From Streptomyces sp. S465 (GTDB lineage: Bacteria > Actinomycetota > Actinomycetes > Streptomycetales > Streptomycetaceae), in contig NZ_CP114036.1 of assembly GCF_026898115.1 (NCBI RefSeq), forward strand, positions 8,178,001 through 8,242,000: 64,000 bases of DNA. The letters run 5' to 3'. Made by a program: the position numbers and the translations under genes. Shown here piece by piece: positions 37,671-44,775 of this stretch (its first letter is position 1; every line of letters begins with the position of its first letter). The notes beneath the pieces were generated by a model. The model was given only the letters and a program-made list of their open reading frames with translations, had not been told where the DNA came from and searched no databases.

Positions 37671-37807
37671 CCGCGCAAGGTCCCGGCCCGTGGGCCAGGG
37701 CCTGCCACACTGGGCACCCAGGGGGCATGAGCGGTGTGACGGCGGTGGCCATGCGGAGCCGGTTCCCGCGCGCCCGGTATGGGCGGCCGGGGCTCCCCGC
37801 CGTCCTG

Positions 37808-37838
37808 TTGACCCTCACACCGTGTCAGGCGCTGAACT
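37808..37838 (+). promoter_or_regulatory. MerR-type promoter with palindrome in the spacer
   Basis: A -35-like TTGACC (37808-37813) is followed by CCTCACAC-C-GTGTCAGG (37813-37829, 7 of 8 arm bases match). A weak -10 candidate TGAACT (37833-37838) gives a long 19-bp spacer, as expected for MerR-activated promoters. The MerR start is at 37849. Confidence 0.55.
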
Positions 37839-37848
37839 CGGAGACACC

Positions 37849-38673
37849 ATGTTCACCATCGGAGACTTCGCCCGGCACGGCCGTGTCTCGGTCCGGATGC
37901 TGCGCCACTACGACGCCACCGGACTGCTGCGCCCGGCCCATGTCGACCCCGCCACCGGCTACCGGTACTACTCGGCGGCCCAGCTCAGCCGCCTGAACCG
38001 GGTCATCGCGCTCAAAGAGCTCGGCTTCACCCTCCAGCAGGTGCGGGACATCGTGGACGAGAAGGTCGGCACCGAGGAGCTGCGCGGCATGCTCCGGTTG
38101 CGGCGGGCCGAGCTGGCGGCCGCGGCGGCCGCGGCGGCGGCACGGCTGGTCCAGGTCGAGGCGAGGCTCCGGTCGATCGAGAGCGAGGGACACATGCCCA
38201 CGAACGACGTCGTCATCAAGAAGGTCCCGGCGGTGCGAGTGGCGGAGCTCACCGCGACCGCCGCCAGTTTCGAGCCCCAGGAGATCGGCCCGGTCATCTC
38301 CCCCCTCTACGACGAGCTGTTCCGGCGCCTCGACGCGGCGGGCATCACCCCGACGGGCCCCGGTGTCGCCTATTACGAGGACGCCCCGGAAGGCGGCGGC
38401 GCCATCACCGTCCACGCCGCCGTCCAGGTCTCCGCCCCGCTCCGGGACGGAGACGACATCCGGGTCCTCGACCTGCCGCCGGTCGAGCGGGCCGGGACCA
38501 TCGTCCACCGCGGCCCGATGGACACCGTGGTGCCCACGGCCCAGGCCCTGGCCCACTGGATCGACGGCAACGGCTACCGGTCGGCCGGCTATCCCCGGGA
38601 GGTCAGCCTGGAGTGCCCCGAGGACCGCGAGGAGTGGGTGACGGAACTCCAGGCACCGGTGGTCGAGGTCTGA
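37849..38673 (+). CDS. MerR-family regulator with GyrI-like effector domain
   Basis: The 274-aa protein starts at ATG 37849. It has an N-terminal MerR winged HTH (FTIGDFARHGRVSVRMLRHYDATGLL, residues 2-27; TGYRYYSAAQL wing), a dimerisation helix with an Ala run (about 85-100), and a C-terminal GyrI/BmrR-like small-molecule-binding domain (about 120-274, KKVPAVRVAELT). BltR/BmrR-type proteins sense hydrophobic cations or drugs. The short gap (about 11 bp) between the promoter and ATG suggests a nearly leaderless mRNA. It stands alone and ends at a strong terminator. Confidence 0.93.
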   Translation: MFTIGDFARHGRVSVRMLRHYDATGLLRPAHVDPATGYRYYSAAQLSRLNRVIALKELGFTLQQVRDIVDEKVGTEELRGMLRLRRAELAAAAAAAAARLVQVEARLRSIESEGHMPTNDVVIKKVPAVRVAELTATAASFEPQEIGPVISPLYDELFRRLDAAGITPTGPGVAYYEDAPEGGGAITVHAAVQVSAPLRDGDDIRVLDLPPVERAGTIVHRGPMDTVVPTAQALAHWIDGNGYRSAGYPREVSLECPEDREEWVTELQAPVVEV

Positions 38674-38690
38674 CCGCCGGCCCATGACCC

Positions 38691-38730
38691 GACGGCGGCC
38701 GCTCGCCGGACCCGGCGAGCGGCCGCCGTC
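38691..38730. terminator. Very strong hairpin terminator after merR
   Basis: GACGGCGGCCGCTCGCCGG (38691-38709) is perfectly complementary to the sequence at 38712-38730. This gives a stem of at least 17 bp with a small GC loop. Confidence 0.87.
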
Positions 38731-38801
38731 AGGTCGTCGCGCTGCCGGTACGGGTCCCGGCTGACGCTTCCCGCTCGAACGGTTTCTCTAGAATCGATCT
38801 C

Positions 38802-39044
38802 ATGTCTGATCTGGTGACTGATGAGCTGATTGAGCTGCAAAAATCCTCCGATGCCGAGCATCAGCGGCTCTCCGGACTGGACGGCGAGGAGCGCCAGGCC
38901 CAGTGGGAGCGATGGCGGGTGGCGGCGGAGCGGGCGCAGGCGGCGGTGACGGAGTACGCCACGTCCGCCGGGCTGAGCAGATTCGAGGTGGAGCGGGCGG
39001 TGAAGAAGGCCGTAAGACATCCGGAGGACCCGGCCGCGGCCTAG
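38802..39044 (+). CDS. Small conserved-type hypothetical protein, probably leaderless
   Basis: The 80-aa acidic/helical protein starts at ATG 38802 (SDLVTDELIELQKSSDAEHQ). It has no cysteine and no membrane segment, with charged helices throughout. There is no ribosome site. Instead a -10 box TAGAAT lies at 38789-38794, which places the transcript start at or next to the ATG. Codon third positions are GC-biased in this frame, supporting translation. The function is unknown. It is convergent with the rraA gene. Confidence 0.7.
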   Translation: MSDLVTDELIELQKSSDAEHQRLSGLDGEERQAQWERWRVAAERAQAAVTEYATSAGLSRFEVERAVKKAVRHPEDPAAA

Positions 39045-39058
39045 GACTCCGGACGGCG

Positions 39059-39544
39059 CTACGCCCCCAGGAGGGCGATGCCGTCGTCGTCGGCGTGCAG
39101 GATGTCGCCGGGGTGGAAGGTGACCCCGCCGAAGGTGACGGGGACGTCGACGGCTCCGGCGCCGTCCTTGGCGCTCTTGCGGGGGATGGTGCCCAGGGCC
39201 TTGACGCCGAGCCGGAGACCGGCGAGGGCGACGCTGTCGCGGACCGCGCCGTGGAGGACGAGCCCGGCCCAGCCGTTGTCCTGGGCGGCGCCGGCGATGA
39301 GGTCGCCGACCAGCGCGGTGCGCAGGGAGCCGCCCCCGTCCACGACGAGGACGCCTCCGTCGCCCGGGGTGCGCAGCAGGTCGCGCAGCAGGCCATTGTC
39401 CTCGTGGCAGGAGACGGTGCGGACGGGCCCGGCGAAGCCGCGATGGCCGCCGAACTGGCGGAACTGGAGGTCGCAGACGCGCAGATCGGCGCCGTACTGG
39501 TCGACGAGGTCGGCGGTGGGGATGGGGGTGACGGTCTCGGGCAT
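39059..39544 (-). CDS. rraA: RraA-family protein
   Basis: The 161-aa protein has the RraA fold signature: FGGHRGFAGPVRTVSCHEDNGLL (about residues 31-53), VLVVDGGGSLRTALVGD (about 65-81), GLVLHGAVRDSVALAGLRLG, and VTFGGVTFHPGDILHADDDGIAL. This is closer to E. coli RraA (RNase E inhibitor-type) than to HMG aldolases. The acid that follows Arg-Asp at spacing +3 in the aldolases is Ala here. As last gene of the acid-sugar-like operon it could be an aldolase or decarboxylase-type catabolic enzyme or a regulator; unresolved. Confidence 0.87.
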   Translation of the reverse strand: MPETVTPIPTADLVDQYGADLRVCDLQFRQFGGHRGFAGPVRTVSCHEDNGLLRDLLRTPGDGGVLVVDGGGSLRTALVGDLIAGAAQDNGWAGLVLHGAVRDSVALAGLRLGVKALGTIPRKSAKDGAGAVDVPVTFGGVTFHPGDILHADDDGIALLGA

Positions 39545-39592
39545 GGTGGGACTCCTTCGCTGGGGCTGCCGCGCTCCTGTGTCATGGGGCCG

Positions 39593-40237
39593 TCAGGGGG
39601 ACGGGGGCGCCAGCGCGGCGGCCTGTTCGGGGGTGAGGGGGCGGGTGGTGTGTCCTCGCAGGAGGAGGTGGAGTCTGGCGGTTTCCTCGAGTTCCTCGAT
39701 CGCGTCGGCGGCTTGTTCCAGGGTGGTGCCGGCGATGACGGGACCGTGGTTGGCGAGGAGGACGGCGTGGTGGGTGCGGGCCGTCCGCTCGGCGAGCGGT
39801 TCCAGGCCGCTGTCGCCGGGGGCGTGGTAGGGGAGCAGCGGAAGGGTTCCGACGCGCATGGCGTAGTACGCGGTCAGCGGTGGCAGGACGTCGTCGGGGT
39901 GCACGTCGGCCAGGCAGGAGACGGCGGCGGCGTGGGTGGAGTGCAGGTGCACGACCGCGTGGGCGGTGGGCCGGGCCCGGTAGAAGGCGGCGTGCAGGAA
40001 CGCCTCCTTGGTGGGCCGGGGACCGTCGAGGTGCGTGCCGTTCAGGTCGGTGCGGGAGAGCTCGGCTTCCTCGACGGTGCCGAGGCTGGAACCGGTGGGG
40101 GTGAGCAGGAGGCTGCCGTCGGCGAGGCGGACGGAGAGGTTGCCGGTGGAGCCGTGCGTCAGGCCGCGGCTGAACAGGGAGCGGGCGGTGCGTACGATCA
40201 GCGCGCGGGCCGCCGATGCGTCCGGGTAGGTGGTCAC
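39593..40237 (-). CDS. otnC: Class II aldolase-fold decarboxylase, OtnC-like
   Basis: The 214-aa protein starts at GTG 40237, overlapping otnK by 4 bp. It is a class II aldolase/adducin fold: GLTHGSTGNLSVR (residues about 26-38), LTPTGSS, zinc ligands in VVHLHSTHAAA (about 95-105, HxH) and a later His in LLPYHAPG, and LLANHGPVIAG. OtnC decarboxylates 3-oxo-tetronate 4-phosphate to dihydroxyacetone phosphate. The adjacent DUF1537 kinase supports this assignment over fuculose aldolase. Confidence 0.87.
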   Translation of the reverse strand: MTTYPDASAARALIVRTARSLFSRGLTHGSTGNLSVRLADGSLLLTPTGSSLGTVEEAELSRTDLNGTHLDGPRPTKEAFLHAAFYRARPTAHAVVHLHSTHAAAVSCLADVHPDDVLPPLTAYYAMRVGTLPLLPYHAPGDSGLEPLAERTARTHHAVLLANHGPVIAGTTLEQAADAIEELEETARLHLLLRGHTTRPLTPEQAAALAPPSP

Positions 40238-41508
40238 GTGGCCTCCTCGGCCGTGCTGGGCAGGGCGCGGGTGAACAGGTCGGGGGCGCCGAAGTTGCCG
40301 GACTTGAGCATCAGGGCGAGGTCACCGGCCTCGGTGGTGGCGTAGGTCCAGGGCACGCCGGGGTCGGCCTCGGCACCGACCAGGACGGCGCGGACGCCGA
40401 GGGCCGTGGTGACGGCGCCCGAGCTCTCGCCGCCTGCGACGAGGAGTCGGCGTACGCCGCGCTCGACGAGGTGCGAGGCGAGGGTGCCGAGCAACTCCTC
40501 CACCTGCGCGGCGGCCTCGGCAACCCCCAACTGGGCCTGTACGGCGGCGAGTTCCTCCGGCGACGCGGAGGCATGGATCAGCACGGGCAGGCCGGGATCC
40601 TGCTCGTCGTACCAGGCCAGTGCCTCGCCGGTGACGTCGCGGCCGGTGGCGGCGGCGAGGACGTCGAGGTGGCGGGAGGGCAGGCCGGCGGCGTAGAACT
40701 GGGCGATCTGCTCCAGGGTGCGAGCGGAACAGCTGCCGGCCAGGACGGCGGCACGGCCCGCGCGGGGCAGTGGCTCGGTGGCGGCCGGGCCGGTGCCGGG
40801 GCAGGCGTGCCCGAGCCCTTCGGCCAGGCCCGCTGCCCCGGCGACGACCGGCAGTTCGAGCGCGGCGGCACCGAGCACGGCGAGGTCGTCATCGGTCAGG
40901 GCGTCGGCGATGACGTGCCGGACGCCGGCGTGCTGGTGTGCCACCAGCGCCTCGCGCACGGCCTCGACCCCCTCCCGCACGGTGACCCAGTCGATCAGGG
41001 CCACCGCATGGCGGGTCTGCGCGGACAGCAGGCGCACCAGGGCGGAGTCCGTCATGGGGTTCAGGGGGTGGTGGCGCAGCGGCGAGTCGGACAGCAACTG
41101 GTCGTGGACGAACAGATGCCCCTGGTAGACGGTGCGGCCGTTGGGCGGGGAGGCCGGACAGTGCAGGGTGACGCTCGACCCGGCGGTCTCCATGAGGGCG
41201 TCGGTGACCGGGCCGATGTTGCCCTTGGGGGTGGAGTCGAAGGTGGAGCAGTACTTGACGTAGATCTGTGCCGCGCCCTTGGTCCACAGCCAGCGCTGGG
41301 CGGCGAGGGAGCCGGCGACGGCCTCGCCGGCGGGCGCGGAGCGGGACTTGAGGGCGATGACGGCGGCGTCGCAGTCATCGGGCAGCGCGATGGTGGTGTC
41401 CGGGGTGCCGAAGACCAGGGCGGTGCGCAGGCCGGCCCGCCGGAAGGCGGCGGCGACATCGGTGCCGCCGGTGAAGTCGTCGGCTATGCAGCCGATGCGC
41501 AGGGTCAT
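40234..41508 (-). CDS. otnK: Four-carbon acid sugar kinase (DUF1537), OtnK-like
   Basis: The 424-aa protein has N-terminal substrate-domain motifs IGCIADDFTGGTDVAAAF (residues 5-22), YVKYCSTFDSTPKGNIGP (about 85-102) and CPASPPNGRTVYQGHLFV, and a C-terminal nucleotide-binding domain with LLVAGGESSGAVTTALG (about 360-376). OtnK phosphorylates 3-oxo-tetronate at O4 with ATP. It lies between the IPMDH-type dehydrogenase and otnC. Confidence 0.91.
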   Translation of the reverse strand: MTLRIGCIADDFTGGTDVAAAFRRAGLRTALVFGTPDTTIALPDDCDAAVIALKSRSAPAGEAVAGSLAAQRWLWTKGAAQIYVKYCSTFDSTPKGNIGPVTDALMETAGSSVTLHCPASPPNGRTVYQGHLFVHDQLLSDSPLRHHPLNPMTDSALVRLLSAQTRHAVALIDWVTVREGVEAVREALVAHQHAGVRHVIADALTDDDLAVLGAAALELPVVAGAAGLAEGLGHACPGTGPAATEPLPRAGRAAVLAGSCSARTLEQIAQFYAAGLPSRHLDVLAAATGRDVTGEALAWYDEQDPGLPVLIHASASPEELAAVQAQLGVAEAAAQVEELLGTLASHLVERGVRRLLVAGGESSGAVTTALGVRAVLVGAEADPGVPWTYATTEAGDLALMLKSGNFGAPDLFTRALPSTAEEAT

Positions 41509-41592
41509 GGTCGGGGATCTTCTCCTCGGGCGTGCGGGGGAGCGTGCGGTCCGGGGCGGGCGGCGGAGTCGGCCCGCCCCGGAGCGGGTGGG

Positions 41593-42681
41593 TCAGTTCT
41601 GGCCGGCGCCGGCGGTGATGGCCTTGATGACGGCGGCGGTGAACTCGGTGGTGGAGGCGGAGCCGCCGAGGTCGCGGGTGGAGGTGCCGGAGGCGATGGC
41701 GTGGGCCACGCCGCTCTCGATGAGCCTGGCGACGGTGGCGAGCTTCCCGTCACTGTGCTGGGCGGCGAGCCACTCGAAGAGCATCGCGCCGGAGAGGATC
41801 ATGGCGACCGGGTTGGCGATGTTCTGCCCGGCGATGTCGGGGGCGGAGCCGTGGGACGCCTGGGCCATGGCGGTGGTCGCGGAGGCGTTGATGGAGGGGG
41901 CGGTGCCGAGCGAGCCGGAGATCTCGCCGGCCAGGTCGGAGAGGATGTCGCCGAACATGTTCTCGGTGACGATGACGTCGAAGTCCTGGGCGCGGCGCAC
42001 CAGGTGGACGGTCATGGCGTCGATGTGGAAGTCGTCGACCGCCACGTCCGGGTAGTCCTCGGCGACTTCCTGGCAGACGGTGCGGAACAGGCCGGTGGTG
42101 AGCTTGAGGACGTTGGCCTTGTGGACGATGGTGAGCTTCTTGCGGCGGGAGCGGGCCAGGTCGAAGGCGACGCGGGCGACCCGCTCGGTGGCCTCGCGGG
42201 TGATGATGCCCATCATGATCGCCGTATCGCGGGTGGGCATGAACTCGCCGGTGCCGGCGAAGGTGTTGCGGTCGGCGTAGAAGCCCTCGGTGTTCTCCCG
42301 GACGATGACGAGGTCGGCGTTGTCGCAGACGGCCTCGGCACCGGGGAAGCTCTTGGCGGGGCGGATGTTGGCGAAGAGCTGGAAGTGCTTGCGCAGGGTG
42401 CCCGACGGATTGAGCGCGGACTTGTGCGGCTCGGGGTAGGACACGGAGTCGTGCGGGCCGAGGTACCAGCCGTCCAGACCGGCCAGGGCGTCCTTGGTCT
42501 CCTCGGGGACCGGGGTGCCGTGGGTCTCGATGGCGGTGGCGGCGAGCGGCAGGGTCACCCAGTCGACGGAGACGCCGACGGCCTGGGCGGCGGCGGTGGT
42601 GATCTCCACGGAGGACGGGACGATCTCGGGGCCGATGCCGTCGCCTTCGAGGACGCCGAGGCGGTAGGTCGTGGTGCTCAT
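41593..42681 (-). CDS. Isopropylmalate/isocitrate dehydrogenase-family oxidoreductase
   Basis: The 362-aa protein carries LEGDGIGPEIVPSSVEI (residues 10-26), FQLFANIRPAKSFPG (substrate Arg region), IVRENTEGFYADRN, IVHKANVLKLTTGLFR (catalytic Lys), ENMFGDILSDLAGEISGSLG (metal Asp), and SHGSAPDIAGQNIANP (NAD loop; His-Gly-Ser-Ala form, NAD-dependent). It is a 2R-malate-type hydroxyacid dehydrogenase, but not leuB by context. In the known acid-sugar pathways oxidation is done by LtnD/DenD or PdxA2. No such gene is present here, so this enzyme probably takes that step for an unknown substrate. Confidence 0.88.
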   Translation of the reverse strand: MSTTTYRLGVLEGDGIGPEIVPSSVEITTAAAQAVGVSVDWVTLPLAATAIETHGTPVPEETKDALAGLDGWYLGPHDSVSYPEPHKSALNPSGTLRKHFQLFANIRPAKSFPGAEAVCDNADLVIVRENTEGFYADRNTFAGTGEFMPTRDTAIMMGIITREATERVARVAFDLARSRRKKLTIVHKANVLKLTTGLFRTVCQEVAEDYPDVAVDDFHIDAMTVHLVRRAQDFDVIVTENMFGDILSDLAGEISGSLGTAPSINASATTAMAQASHGSAPDIAGQNIANPVAMILSGAMLFEWLAAQHSDGKLATVARLIESGVAHAIASGTSTRDLGGSASTTEFTAAVIKAITAGAGQN

Positions 42682-42729
42682 GGTGCGGGTTCCTCTCAGA
42701 ACAGGGGGTGGGCGGTCGGGAGGGACGGA

Positions 42730-43566
42730 TCAGGACAGCGCGGCCGCGGCATCGGCGAGCGCGGTCCAGGAGCGGGCGGCGGCCCTGGGGCTGTCGCCGT
42801 CCTGGGTGTGCTCCAGCGTCAGCCAGCCGGTGAAACCGCCGGTGCGCAGCGCGTTCAGCAGGGCCGGGAGCCGGGGGTCGCGGAGGGTCAGCGGACCCCG
42901 CGTCGAGGGCGCCGCGAGCTGGAGGCAGCCGGTGACGGGGGCGTGCTCGGCGACGGCCCGGACGGTATCGACGCCTTCGGCGTCGAGATGGTGGGTGTCC
43001 AGCACCAGCCCGGCCGGGGCGTCGAACGAGCCGATGACGGCGCGGGCCTCGTCGGGGGTGTGCCACAGCGAGGTGTTGGCGCGCGACTGGGGCTCCAGCA
43101 GCAGCCGGCTGCCGCGGGCGGCGGCCTCCTCGGCCAGCTGCGCCACGGCGCGTTCGGCCCAGGTGCGCTGCGTGTCCGCCAGCCCCGGCAGGAAGGTGCC
43201 GCGGGTCTGGCCGAGCGTGACCGGCACCCCGAGTTCCCCGGCGAGGCGGGCCGCGCCCAGCAGACGGTGCAGGGCGTGCCGGCGTACGTCCGGCGACGGG
43301 TCGGTCAGCGTCAGCCGGTCCTGGGCCGCGACCGGTCCGGTGCCGATGCCCAGGACCGCCAGACCGGCCGTCTCGACGGTCCGGGCCAGGGCGTGGGCAT
43401 CGCGTGCGGTGGTGTCACGGACCTGCACCTCCACTCCGTCATAGCCGAGTTCGGCCAGCCGGCGGACCGCTTCGGCCAGGGGCGCGCCGAATCCGAGCGG
43501 CATGGGCGCGGCGCAGTCGTCGCCGGAGACGGTGTAGGCCAGGGGCCAGGGCAGCCGCGCCGTCAC
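42730..43566 (-). CDS. otnI: TIM-barrel sugar isomerase, OtnI/Hyi-like
   Basis: The 278-aa protein starts at GTG 43566, overlapping the upstream racemase-fold gene (GTGA). It is an AP-endonuclease-2/xylose-isomerase-like barrel. Strands and metal ligands are visible in GYDGVEVQVRD (residues about 38-48), RLLLEPQSRANTSL (Glu ligand), GLVLDTHHLDAEG (Asp/His ligands), and GWLTLEHTQDG (terminal Glu). In acid-sugar pathways OtnI interconverts 2-oxo- and 3-oxo-tetronate. The neighbours otnK and otnC fit this job. Confidence 0.82.
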   Translation of the reverse strand: MTARLPWPLAYTVSGDDCAAPMPLGFGAPLAEAVRRLAELGYDGVEVQVRDTTARDAHALARTVETAGLAVLGIGTGPVAAQDRLTLTDPSPDVRRHALHRLLGAARLAGELGVPVTLGQTRGTFLPGLADTQRTWAERAVAQLAEEAAARGSRLLLEPQSRANTSLWHTPDEARAVIGSFDAPAGLVLDTHHLDAEGVDTVRAVAEHAPVTGCLQLAAPSTRGPLTLRDPRLPALLNALRTGGFTGWLTLEHTQDGDSPRAAARSWTALADAAAALS

Positions 43567-44273
43567 GGTGCGACCGCCGCGGTGGCGGCCGGCTGTCCCG
43601 CGCCGGAGGTGAGCAGGCCGCGCAGTTCCCGGGCGGCGGCGCCCGCACCGTCCAGCACCGGCACGCCCACCAGGTCGGCGAGCGCGTCGCGCACCGGGGT
43701 CAGTGAGTACTGCGCCAGGAGCACCGCGTCGGCGCCCGAGCCCCCGGCCGCGTCCAGGGCGTTCGCCAGGTGGCGGGCGGTGGACGCGGCGTCGGCGGCG
43801 ACGGCCGCCTCCTCGCTCAGCGCGGTCACGAGGTCGACCGGACGGTCCGGCCGTGCCACCGGGATCAGCGCTTCGAGCTGGGCCACGGCGGCCGGGACGG
43901 CGGGCGGGGTGGAGGCGACGACGGCGATGCGCCGGTACGGACCGGCCAGGGCGGCCTTGAACATCGCCTCGTCGGACTTCAGGACGGGCACGTTCCACAG
44001 CGCGCGGGCGGTGTCCACGACCTCCCCGTAGGAGGAGCAGGTCAGCAACAGGCCCTGGGCGCCGCCGTCCATCACGTGCCCGATCAGGCGGAGCATGCGC
44101 CGGCGCAGCGCGTCGGTGAGGCCGTCGGCCTCGCGGGCCTCGTCCAGCAGGCGGTCGTCCAGCACGTTCCACAGGGTGGCCTGCGGGAACTCCCGTGTGA
44201 ACGCCTCCTGGGCGATGCGGGTCGCGGCGGGCACGGCGTGGATCATGGCGACCAGGGGATGGGGTTCGATCAC
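43563..44273 (-). CDS. Asp/Glu-racemase-fold protein with a single cysteine
   Basis: The 236-aa protein starts at GTG 44273 after GAGGAAAG. It belongs to the Asp/Glu/hydantoin racemase superfamily: VAMIHAVPAA (strand 1), GLLLTCSSYGEVVDTA with the first catalytic Cys (about residue 77), and VPVLKSDEAMF. The second catalytic Cys is missing: the matching position reads DAVLLAQYSLTPV. The protein has no other Cys. It therefore cannot use the usual two-base mechanism and may be an isomerase or decarboxylase. It is the first gene of the leftward six-gene operon. Confidence 0.82.
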   Translation of the reverse strand: MIEPHPLVAMIHAVPAATRIAQEAFTREFPQATLWNVLDDRLLDEAREADGLTDALRRRMLRLIGHVMDGGAQGLLLTCSSYGEVVDTARALWNVPVLKSDEAMFKAALAGPYRRIAVVASTPPAVPAAVAQLEALIPVARPDRPVDLVTALSEEAAVAADAASTARHLANALDAAGGSGADAVLLAQYSLTPVRDALADLVGVPVLDGAGAAARELRGLLTSGAGQPAATAAVAP

Positions 44274-44418
44274 CGGGTTCTTTCCTCTTCCGGTAGGCGG
44301 GGACCGGGAAGGGTCCCGACCGCGGGCCCGCTCCGGCCGGCGCGGTGACGCGCCGCGAAAGCACGGGGGAGAAGGCCCGAGGTGGGGGCGGCAACGTTCT
44401 CTGTGGTGCCGTGCCGCC

Positions 44419-44449
44419 ACTGTAGAAGCATCCGGTTAACCGGTCAACC
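44419..44449 (-). promoter_or_regulatory. Promoter of the acid-sugar operon with operator 1
   Basis: On the minus strand, -35 TTGACC (44447-44442), a 17-bp spacer and -10 TACAGT (44424-44419) form a near-ideal promoter. The spacer contains most of the perfect palindrome CCGGTTAACCGG (44432-44443), so a bound regulator would block RNA polymerase. The operon start codon lies about 145 bp downstream. Confidence 0.75.
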
Positions 44450-44577
44450 AGATGTGGCGAGGCTGGAAGTATCGCGTTTCCGGCCGTCCGTCCCCGGTGG
44501 GGGTTCCGCGTTTTACGCGGTGAATCCCTCACACCGGTATTGACGTGATGGCTGGATTCTAGTTACCTACCGGCAAT

Positions 44578-44589
44578 CCGGTTAACCGG
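44578..44589. promoter_or_regulatory. Operator 2, CCGGTTAACCGG, on the transporter side
   Basis: This is a second perfect copy of the 12-bp palindrome, with the same flanks (ATCCGGTTAACCGGTC) as operator 1 and 146 bp from it. A TTGACG at 44540-44545 upstream may be part of the rightward promoter. The 44274-44775 gap otherwise shows no gene. Confidence 0.72.
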
Positions 44590-44775
44590 TCTGCCGGAAG
44601 CTCGGCGAGCCGCCCTCCCTTCCCGTACAGCCGCCGCCGGAAGCCCCAGCCCGACAAGCGCACTCCCGACGTCGGAAGCGGGCCACTGCCCGCCGCGACC
44701 GTGCGCCCGCCCGGACCGCCGTACAGAAAGCCGCACGACCGTGGCGGCCCCTCCGCCCTGCCCCTAGGAGCAACG

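Noticed and set aside
39059..39544. Confident call as 4-hydroxy-4-methyl-2-oxoglutarate aldolase
   Set aside because: The residue following the Arg-Asp pair at +3 is Ala, not the acid typical of those aldolases, and overall similarity is nearer to RraA. Only the family name is given.
41593..42681. leuB (leucine biosynthesis 3-isopropylmalate dehydrogenase)
   Set aside because: It lies in a catabolic operon with OtnI/K/C-like genes and a divergent hydroxyacid importer, with no leu genes nearby.
40216..44031. A 1271-codon open frame on the plus strand opposite the acid-sugar operon
   Set aside because: It is antisense to five genes with clear family motifs. Its product is low-complexity Gly/Val/Arg, typical of shadow frames in high-GC DNA.
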